Positions 1 to 5,633 of a stretch of DNA of 5,633 nt are shown here, piece after piece. The notes below the pieces were generated by a model. The model saw only the letters and a list, made by a program, of their open reading frames with translations. It made no database searches and was not told where the DNA came from. The DNA is from an uncultured Candidatus Altimarinota bacterium. GTDB taxonomy: Bacteria; Patescibacteriota; Gracilibacteria; BD1-5; UBA6164. The position numbers were made by a program, and so were the translations under genes. The stretch covers positions 1 to 5,633 of the forward strand of contig CALHAQ010000103.1 in the NCBI GenBank assembly GCA_937931775.1, written 5' to 3'. How positions within the stretch are numbered: position 1 is the stretch's first letter; the number at the start of each line of letters is the position of its first letter.

Positions 1-1546
1 GTAAATTTTCTTCTTGCATAAGTAGTGCAAAAATACGCTCAATTCCCATACCAAAACCTGATTGTGGTGGGAATCCGTGTTCCATAGCAAGAAGAAAATC
101 ATCATCTCCAGCAGTAGCTTCTTCATCACCTCGCTCTAAAGCATCACTCTGAGCTGCAAAGTTTGCTTTTTGGATAGAGGGGTCAATAAGTTCACTATAA
201 CACTTGATAATCTCCCAACCATTTACTACTACTTGATACTGTTCTACTATCATAGGATTGTCATCACTCTGACGAGCAAGAGGCTGCATTGTACGAGGAT
301 AATTATATATAAATGCTGGCCCTACAATGTTTGGCCTCAAGATTTTCTTATAGAGATAATCTATCATCGTGGCTGTCGCTTGATCTTCTAGTCATTCCCA
401 GCTATGTCATTTTTCCTTGATAGCTGCCCTAAGCTCATCTTCATCTTCTTCTCCATATTTTGAAATATCTATCCCCGACTCTTTTGTAACAGCTTGCGTA
501 TAGTTAACTCTTTGCCATGTAGCTCAAAAATCTACAAGTTTCTCGTTTCCATTCTTATCTTTTACTGGGACTTTTGGATCAACTCCTAACTCCCGAATGA
601 GGTATTTCACAAACTCTTCTGCAAAATCCATATTTTCTTGTAGTGTCCAATATGCAGCTTGAAATTCTAGCATGGTAAACTCTTGCAGGTGACTTGGGTC
701 AATTCCCTCATTCCTGAATACTTTCGACATTTCGTATACTTTCTCAAATCTTCCTCCTGTAGCTTTTTTAAGAGAAATCTCATTTGCAATTCTCAAATAA
801 ATATCTATATCCAACGCGTTATGATGTGTAGTAAAGGGCTGAGCTGCAGCACCTGACGCTGAGTTATCTAACACAGGACAATCTATCTCCATAAAACCAT
901 GATCATCTAAAAACTGCCTTATAGATTTCAGAAATATTGATCTTTTTTTAAATTTTTCATATGTATTTTCATTCATTACCATATCCAAATACCTTTGTCT
1001 TTGTATGGCTTCCATATCACTAAGACCATGCCATTTTTCAGGGAGAGGCCTTACTGCTTTTGACATGATTTGAAACTCACTTACAAAAATTGTAAGTTCT
1101 CCATGGTTCGTCATAAATAAATCTCCTTTTACTCCTATATAATCACCTACCTGACAAAACTTCTCTGCTATTTTATAAGCACTTTTTTCCTCTCCTGCTA
1201 TATTGATAGTCTCTACTATCTCTCTCCCTGTATGAAACTTTACTAAATCTCTCATAAAACATACCTGAATATCTGCTGATTGGTCTCGTAGTTTTGCAAA
1301 AGTAAGTTTTCAGTGAGATTTAGATGAGATAATTCTCCCTGCAGTTTGAAACTCTGCGAGAGATCAGCCTGCCATAAGGTTCTCTATTTCTCTGATATAT
1401 CCTCCTTGATCATCATTTTCACTTCTTGCTCTAATTTCAGAAATATCTACTTTTCCAACATAATTATTCGCGTAACAAATAACTCCAGCATCTTTAAGCC
1501 CCTGAATTTTTTTCATTCTATCTTGCGACTCTCTTGAGTAGTCCAT
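1..1546 (-). CDS. lysS: Lysyl-tRNA synthetase, class II (3'-truncated by window edge)
   Basis: This enzyme charges tRNA-Lys with lysine using ATP in the cytosol. From the ATG at 1546, 515 codons are visible and only about 10-15 C-terminal residues should be missing. An N-terminal OB-fold anticodon-binding region spans roughly residues 55-155. The catalytic core follows: motif 1 around 212-226, the block GAAAQPFTTHHNALD, motif 2 FRNEGIDPSHLQEFTMLE at 277-294, then a NYPRTMQPLAR block and CYSELIDP, and motif 3 GFGMGIERI near 497-505. Five TGA codons (residues 61, 79, 341, 380, 385) must be read through. Residue 79 restores the expected Gly-Lys of the OB fold (SHGKLTFAKLRD). TGA supplies only 5 of 36 glycines, the lowest share in the window. 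Two conserved spots deviate: RIANEI where RIAPEL is usual, and HLQEFT where HNPEFT is usual. No Shine-Dalgarno precedes the start. The family call is essentially certain. Confidence 0.97.
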
Positions 1547-1554
1547 ATGTATAT

Positions 1555-1583
1555 ATAATATTTTTTAAATAAAAAGCTGTCTT
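1555..1583 (-). promoter_or_regulatory. Possible lysS promoter overlapping the upstream terminator
   Basis: On the minus strand a TATTAT box (1560-1555) lies 17 bp downstream of AAGACA (1583-1578), matching the sigma70 -10 box at 5 of 6 and the -35 box at 4 of 6 positions. The -35 element would lie inside the stem of the terminator at 1576-1599, and transcription would begin within a few bases of the lysS ATG, giving a nearly leaderless mRNA. The region is very AT-rich, so a chance match is quite possible. Confidence 0.2.
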
Positions 1584-1599
1584 CTTTTCAGAAGACAGC
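1567..1599 (-). terminator. Rho-independent terminator of the beta-barrel-like gene
   Basis: A perfect 10-bp stem, GCTGTCTTCT (1576-1585) paired with AGAAGACAGC (1590-1599), encloses a 4-nt loop. Read on the minus strand the hairpin is followed directly by TTTTTATTT (1575-1567), the classic intrinsic-terminator form. The plus strand has no T-tract after the stem, so it is one-directional. It lies about 109 bp past the stop of the exported protein gene and about 20 bp before lysS, so it probably ends the former transcript and insulates lysS. An attenuator in a longer lysS leader is a less likely alternative. Confidence 0.85.
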
Positions 1600-1690
1600 A
1601 TAATATTTCTAGCACGAAAAACAAGCTCTTTCCGAAATTAATTCGAAATGTGTTTTATGTGTTTGAGAAATATGAAGTTCATAATTATAA

Positions 1691-1720
1691 TAGAATTTTT
1701 TAAGAAATTAGAATTTTTTA
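1691..1720. repeat. Two-copy tandem repeat, 18-bp period
   Basis: The 12-mer TAGAATTTTTTA occurs at 1691-1702 and again at 1709-1720, giving an 18-bp period with looser similarity after the core. The second copy forms the last sense codons and part of the stop codon of the beta-barrel-like gene; the first lies just past it. This looks like a small local duplication or slippage at the gene end. With so AT-rich a sequence, no function can be assigned. Confidence 0.5.
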
Positions 1721-2481
1721 GTAATTCATCCCCTAAATGTAACTCCTATATCACTATCTGATTTTAAAAATCATCCATTATCACCACCTTGAATACTATA
1801 ACCTGATTGATTTCCAACGGCTGTTTCAATTCTTGCACTAAATCCTTGTGCTAGCTCTTTTGAAAGTCCTCCTACAACTTCCCATGAAAACCCCTGATTT
1901 TCTGATTTTATAACCGTGTTTCAACTGTCTCCAGTAAAACTGATAGAGTCATCAGAGTGTTGGTATCCTCCAAAAGCTCCTATGTCTGCTCCGTAACCAT
2001 TTTTGAGATCAAAATTCAACACAGGTCACGCTTGAACTCTCACTCATTCTGATTTTACTTTATATCCAGTACTTTCTCCAGGAAATTTTCATCCTCATTC
2101 TAGTCGTGAATAAAAACCTTGTATTGCAAGATCTAAATCTCCACCTAATACCTTCTTTCATGTAGGAAAGTTTACTCTTGCTCCAATTTCTTGTGAATTA
2201 TCCCAATCAATGCTAGTATCTGCAGAAAGACCGTCTCACCCTAGCAGTGCGTCACCTGAAAACGGACTCCCAAGTCCACCAAGTACGGTAATAGAAGGAT
2301 TATTTGTAGGTAATAAATTTGTAGGGCAAATGAGTGAATCACGAATCTCAGGATCCTGACAACCTGGATCTATACTCTCTTGAGCTCATACTGAAGTACT
2401 AGACATAGCAGCAACTACAGCTCATGCCATTAATATTCAAGATTTTGGTGTTTCTTTTAAACTGTGTAATGCGTTTTTCAT
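1708..2481 (-). CDS. Exported Gly-rich beta-barrel-like protein, C-terminal Phe
   Basis: The 257-residue product is open only if TGA is read as Gly (12 TGA among 43 glycines). Residues 1-33 look like a signal peptide: basic start, hydrophobic stretch around 15-26 (GILMAGAVVAAM), and a type I cleavage site VGA before QES. Two of these early glycines, including the one in the cleavage motif, are TGA. Two cysteines (41 and 52) sit early in the mature part. From about residue 85 the chain alternates polar and hydrophobic residues in about seven or eight amphipathic stretches rich in Gly and aromatics, separated by polar turns, and it ends in KKF. That pattern resembles small outer-membrane barrels of the OmpX/OmpA transmembrane type, which end in an aromatic residue. 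I recognise no specific family by sequence. CPR bacteria are generally thought to lack an outer membrane, so a cell-surface beta-sandwich protein is an alternative. Its own promoter and terminator suggest a single-gene transcript. Confidence 0.85.
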
Positions 2482-2497
2482 AATGTTAAATTTAAAT

Positions 2498-2536
2498 ATT
2501 ATATGAGATATTATACAAAGATATATTTATTTGCAA
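2498..2536 (-). promoter_or_regulatory. Promoter region of the beta-barrel-like gene, two TATAAT boxes
   Basis: On the minus strand two perfect TATAAT hexamers lie 12 bp apart, at 2515-2510 and 2503-2498. TTGCAA (2536-2531) lies 15 bp upstream of the first, a partial -35 match with short spacing. The first box would start transcription about 20 nt before the ATG at 2481 and the second about 10 nt before it. No Shine-Dalgarno lies between. The boxes are convincing matches, but AT-rich background tempers confidence. Confidence 0.45.
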
Positions 2537-2569
2537 GACGCACTATCTATCATAGGTAAATTATGTCTT

Positions 2570-3478
2570 CTAAAAAAAATTTAATATTTTTCCTTCTTCC
2601 ACTCTGGATCTAAAATCTACCACCCAATCTTCGATACACTTTTCCCATTTTATGGGATTATGAGAAAGGAGAATCACGCAAAGTTCATCAAAAATACTTG
2701 CAAGAACATCTACATCTTTAAACCCCTCTTTTGCGGCTATTTGTTCCAGAGTCATTTCCGAATATCCATATTTTTGAGCCACAAGCTCTACTAGTTCTTC
2801 GTTTGCAGCAGTCCCACTCGCTCACATAGTTATATTTTCATGAGTATATCATCACCTATAGTACTGCTTTCATACTATTCGAGTGATAACTTCCTGAAGC
2901 AAATGGGTGGTTAATTCAGGGGCTTTTCATGGAAATAATTGGCATAATACATGGAAATAAGCTTTTTCAAAAGCCATATGCTTTAAGAGGTCGTCACCAT
3001 ATTCTAGGGAAACTTTTGATTTCTCACTACTTCAAATGAGTGAATCTTGTGTGTCTACTTCACTATGGATAAGTTCTCAAGTATTATTATTAAGCGTAGT
3101 TATCACTCACAGAGAAGTAAAAAGATGTGTGTCTGTAATAGAAGCATTTACATCAAGGGTCTCTAATACCTTTTTTCAAATATCATGGTTTAGTCATATC
3201 AAAGCTTGTATTCGTGACGCAACAGTAGGATCAGAGCTTCGTAGGTCATATAAGTTAAAGCTATCCTTCATTCCCTCTTGCAAATCTCCATTTTTAAAGC
3301 TATGAATTCTATCAGGTATATTAGCTCCTCTAAGAACTGATACGACTTCTCAAGATTGTTTTTCTAGTGTATCTAAAGTAACCGGAAGCATAGATTGGTA
3401 TAATCAAAGAACTTTCAAAATACTAGGAAGTTCCATAAGTGCTTCATCCGTTGTTTGACGTATTATTTCGTGAGACAT
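2570..3478 (-). CDS. Unrecognised 302-residue protein with an HDIGK motif
   Basis: I do not recognise this family. Translation from the ATG at 3478 to a TAG gives 302 residues once 12 TGA codons are read as Gly. TGA supplies 12 of 20 glycines, the highest share in the window. The protein appears mostly alpha-helical, with no signal peptide or membrane segment, so it is probably cytosolic. Residues 98-102 read HDIGK, the hallmark of HD-superfamily metal-dependent phosphohydrolases, with Gly101 encoded by TGA. Possible partner residues are His59 before it, and His118 (in THLFTSLGVI) and His138 after it. That spacing is loosely HD-like but unproven. Near the C-terminus, LEQIAAKEGFKDVDVLASIF (244-263) faintly resembles one helix-turn-helix of AraC-type regulators. 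The gene has a probable promoter of its own and no obvious partner. It is clearly a real gene because the frame stays open over 900 bp except for TGA, and HDIGK is completed by one of those TGA codons. Confidence 0.88.
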
Positions 3479-3507
3479 ATAGTATATGTGACTAGTAATT
3501 TTATAGT

Positions 3508-3535
3508 AATATAATTATATAATATAAAAAGTCAA
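3508..3535 (-). promoter_or_regulatory. Promoter of the HDIGK-motif gene
   Basis: On the minus strand TTGACT (3535-3530, 5 of 6 to the -35 consensus) is followed after 16 bp by TATATT (3513-3508, 5 of 6 to the -10 consensus). Predicted initiation near 3501 leaves a leader of about 22 nt before the ATG at 3478. The box geometry and leader length closely match the acyltransferase promoter at 5088-5115. It lies wholly within the 66-bp gap after the dehydrogenase gene. Confidence 0.5.
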
Positions 3536-3544
3536 TTTCTGATA

Positions 3545-4267
3545 TTATACTTCAACTTCTATCATATTTCTTTTAACTGGTCGTCTTATATCCCGAGCTC
3601 ACGTAATTAATAAATCTACTGATTTTATATCTCCTTTCTCTGTTCCTTCAAAGATATTTTTATAAACTTCATCTGCAACGCTCATCGGACACATCAAATC
3701 TGGTCGAGGTTCAGAATGAAACCCCGTATTCATTCCCCCAAGAAAGACGTCACTTACTCATATTTTTTCTTCTCTATCCTGAAGTTCAAACCTAATACTA
3801 TCTGCAAAACCTGTCATAGCGTGTTTACTGGCAACATATCAGCTTGCCCCTCAGCATGGATCAAGTCCAGCAGTAGAATTCACAAAAACAATATTTCCTA
3901 CTTTCATATTTTTTATAGCATCTTTTGTCATGGTCATAGGTCATGCCATATTAATCGCAAGTATTTCTAATATGTGCTGACTCGTCATATCTTCCAGATT
4001 CATTCTAGAGCGCACTCAGGCATTATTAACAAGAAAATCTAAATCCGTGATTTGATCTCTCATTTCATGTATAAGTCATGTGATAGATCCTGGAAGTAAA
4101 AAATCACATGCAAATCCATGGATTCCCTTTTCGTTCATTACTTCTACCCCTTCTGGTGAATTTGCTGTTCCAAAAACTTCATACTCTCCCGCATTTAGTA
4201 GTCTATCAGCTAATGCGCCTCCCAAACCCCGACTTGCTCCAGTTATGAGTACATTTTGTTTATCCAT
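3545..4267 (-). CDS. Short-chain dehydrogenase/reductase (SDR)
   Basis: This is a 240-residue classical SDR, an NAD(P)-dependent Rossmann-fold oxidoreductase acting on a carbonyl or hydroxyl substrate that cannot be named from sequence. The cofactor-binding TGASRGLG occupies residues 9-16 and the structural NNAG motif 81-84. The catalytic tetrad is complete: Asn106, Ser131 (NSTAG), Tyr144 and Lys148 (YVASK). Length is normal for the family. Seven TGA codons are read as Gly, including Gly84 of NNAG, Gly109 of the NxxG turn, and Gly143 next to the catalytic Tyr. This is the best evidence here that TGA means Gly. The gene begins 34 bp after the acyltransferase gene on the same strand, so the two are probably co-transcribed. 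A TATAAT at 4279-4274 lacks a good -35 partner. There is no Shine-Dalgarno. A lipid-related substrate is inferred only from the neighbour. Confidence 0.95.
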
Positions 4268-4301
4268 GATAATATTATATTCTTAATATTTTTTTCGAAT
4301 C

Positions 4302-5057
4302 TTATGAGTATCGCTCCCTATATTCATCACTACTTAATGTTTTTATATTCATATGAACTTCTTTATCTCCATAGTGGAGGTCAGCGAGAGCACAATCTTG
4401 TTCCCCTGGTAGATTCATAGTTCTCGTCATACGACGTATATCACTAGGAGTAAAATCCGTAAGGCCTAGTCCTGACTTTCTTGTTCCTTGCGGGAAATAC
4501 GCAAGACTTCTTGCTCCTTGTGAAAAAAACCTAGGCACAAAATGTTGCAACTGTTTTGCCCTTAAAGGTTCCTGATGATTACGAACAGGTGACATCAGAT
4601 AATCTTTGATTGTTTTATCCTTCTCTTTATCTCTTTCAACTGGAATACCTCCTTTATTAACTAAAAACTTTGGTAAACTACTTCTCATAATAAAATATAA
4701 TTCATCTATCTCTCATGTCTGTTCCAAAATTGCCTGCATTATATAAGGAATATCTAGGAGTGATTGATGGTTCGCGAATATTTTTAAGTTTCATTGAGCT
4801 AATCTTTGTCTGTGTTGTTCTTGAATATCAACCGTTAGCGGTCGAAAAAAACCTAGTCCCTCAGTTTCATAACTATTAGTAGCAACACCACCTGTATGAT
4901 TTATACCTGATCCTCATTTTTTTTGTAGAGCATACCAAGTCTTTCTCCAATACTCTTGATTACTTCTAAGAACTTCCTTATCAAAAACATATGTATCAGA
5001 AATTTTGTCCAAATGTGGAATATCCACAACTGATTTTCTTCGGTCTAGTCAATTCAT
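4302..5057 (-). CDS. PlsC-like lysophospholipid/glycerolipid acyltransferase
   Basis: This 251-residue protein carries the signature blocks of the PlsC/LPLAT family, which transfers acyl chains onto lysophosphatidic acid or related acceptors at the membrane. Motif I is NHQSLLD, with the catalytic His97 and Asp102 of HxxxxD. Motif II is GGIPVERD (136-143). Motif III is FPQGTRKS (188-195), where most of the family has Glu in place of Gln190. About 45 residues separate motifs II and III, somewhat more than usual. No transmembrane helix is apparent, so membrane association would be peripheral. Four TGA codons (residues 3, 48, 89, 115) are read as Gly. The ATG at 5057 was chosen because an in-frame TAA lies at 5118-5120, no other ATG lies between, and a good promoter places initiation about 24 nt upstream. 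It is the first gene of a probable two-gene unit with the dehydrogenase. The exact substrate is unknown. Confidence 0.85.
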
Positions 5058-5087
5058 TCATTTATTGTAAAAATATCTATAAGGCAA

Positions 5088-5115
5088 ACTATATTTATTA
5101 TCCTGTTTTCGTCAA
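5088..5115 (-). promoter_or_regulatory. Promoter of the acyltransferase-dehydrogenase unit
   Basis: On the minus strand TTGACG (5115-5110) and TATAGT (5093-5088) each match consensus at 5 of 6 positions and are 16 bp apart. Predicted initiation near 5081 gives a leader of about 24 nt to the ATG at 5057, supporting that start. The element sits in the 127-bp divergent region shared with the plus-strand gene at 5185. I could not find a comparably good promoter for that gene; its upstream is AT-rich with TATATT at 5165-5170 but no matching -35. Confidence 0.55.
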
Positions 5116-5184
5116 GGTTACTTCTTCGCATATATAGTAAATCTGTGTTAATCTAAAACAAATATATATTTTCTAGATATTTGC

Positions 5185-5633
5185 ATGAAGCACATACTTG
5201 TAATTACATCTCTCCTACTCGCTTTTCATAGCAATGTACATGGAGCTCTTGGGAGAACAATACAACAAAATCCAGGTTCAGGAATTCCTGACAAAAATGT
5301 GGGAGAATCATGAGATGGTATACTCTCAGGAATCTGAGCTTTATTTGCAGCAACTTATAACAACTTTCTCTCTATCGCTCTCACTACTCTAGGTATTCTT
5401 GTAGTATTATTTATTATCTATAAATCTATCAGGCTTGCTTTTGAGCTTTATTATTCAAAAAATCTGAGATACCTACAAATTACTCTCCCAAGAGCAGATT
5501 CAAAACTCGACAAAGAAAGAGAAACAAAAAAAGATTTCAAGGAAAAAATCTGAATGATGTCTATGTTTTATAAAGCAATACATAAACTTTCAGAGGCAGG
5601 ATTGAGAGACACCCTTCTCAATTTCTTCTTTGG
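5185..5633 (+). CDS. Membrane-anchored protein with signal peptide (partial)
   Basis: Only the first 149 codons are visible; the frame is still open at the window edge. Residues 1-20 form a signal peptide (KHILVITSLLLAF, likely cleaved after VHG). A short Gly-rich linker follows, then one strong transmembrane helix at about 60-79 (FLSIALTTLGILVVLFIIY). Next comes a basic, charged cytosolic-side stretch with YLQITLPRAD (96-105) and a Lys/Glu-rich helix leading into MSMFYKAIHKL. Three TGA codons (residues 43, 51, 123) are read as Gly. An N-terminal membrane anchor followed by a segment of this sort recalls large CPR membrane proteins whose downstream part is a VirB4/HerA-type ATPase, but no ATPase motif lies within the window, so that is only a guess. 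It is transcribed divergently from the acyltransferase gene and has no Shine-Dalgarno. Confidence 0.85.

Noticed and set aside
170..391. Plus-strand open frame antisense to lysS
   Set aside because: It is antisense to conserved LysRS C-terminal coding sequence, has no recognisable domain and low-complexity composition.
2531..2572. Hairpin AAGAC/GTCTT as a terminator for the HDIGK gene
   Set aside because: Only a 5-bp stem with a loop of over 20 nt, and no T-tract follows it on the minus strand.
3036..3305. Plus-strand open frame of 89 codons
   Set aside because: It is antisense to the HDIGK gene, whose minus-strand frame is continuous with TGA read as Gly; no start signal or recognisable domain.
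3479..3544. Terminator after the SDR gene
   Set aside because: The gap is almost pure A/T with no GC-containing stem; it is better explained by the promoter of the next gene.
4274..4279. TATAAT just before the SDR as an independent promoter
   Set aside because: No acceptable -35 at 15-18 bp spacing, and TATAAT arises often by chance in such AT-rich sequence; kept only as an alternative to co-transcription.
3716..4286. Plus-strand open frames antisense to the SDR
   Set aside because: The opposite strand encodes a complete SDR with every motif, so these are antisense shadows.
5058..5117. N-terminal extension of the acyltransferase upstream of the ATG at 5057
   Set aside because: The in-frame stretch back to TAA at 5118-5120 has no ATG and contains the promoter boxes, so it is better read as untranslated leader.
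1..5633. Widespread pseudogenisation (many premature TGA stops)
   Set aside because: Only TGA interrupts the frames, never TAA or TAG, on both strands, and the sites fall where Gly is conserved. Recoding explains this; decay does not.

Overview
The window comes from a low-GC candidate-phyla-radiation (CPR) bacterium that reads UGA as glycine (translation table 25). This points to Gracilibacteria (BD1-5) or Absconditabacteria (SR1); the window alone cannot separate the two. Under the standard code, every gene here is cut by in-frame TGA codons. Read as Gly, the window resolves into six continuous genes containing 43 in-frame TGA codons. Several of these fall at positions where a known family requires Gly, for example the NNAG motif of the short-chain dehydrogenase. 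TAA and TAG still act as stops, and TGG still encodes Trp.

Layout: five genes lie on the minus strand and one diverges on the plus strand. In minus-strand transcription order they are: a PlsC-like acyltransferase (4302-5057), a short-chain dehydrogenase/reductase (3545-4267), an unrecognised 302-residue protein with an HDIGK motif (2570-3478), an exported Gly-rich beta-barrel-like protein ending in Phe (1708-2481), and class II lysyl-tRNA synthetase (1-1546, running off the left edge just before its C-terminus). On the plus strand, a signal-peptide and membrane-anchor protein starts at 5185 and runs off the right edge.

The acyltransferase and dehydrogenase are 34 bp apart and are probably co-transcribed, which suggests a small lipid-related unit. 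The other genes look individually transcribed. Sigma70-like boxes precede the acyltransferase, the HDIGK protein and the beta-barrel-like protein, and a strong intrinsic terminator separates the beta-barrel-like gene from lysS. None of the six start codons has a recognisable Shine-Dalgarno sequence.

Genes fill about 92% of the window. The only intergenic stretch above 130 bp is 1547-1707, which holds the terminator, part of a short tandem repeat and a small palindrome. I saw no rRNA, tRNA, CRISPR array, insertion sequence or attachment site.
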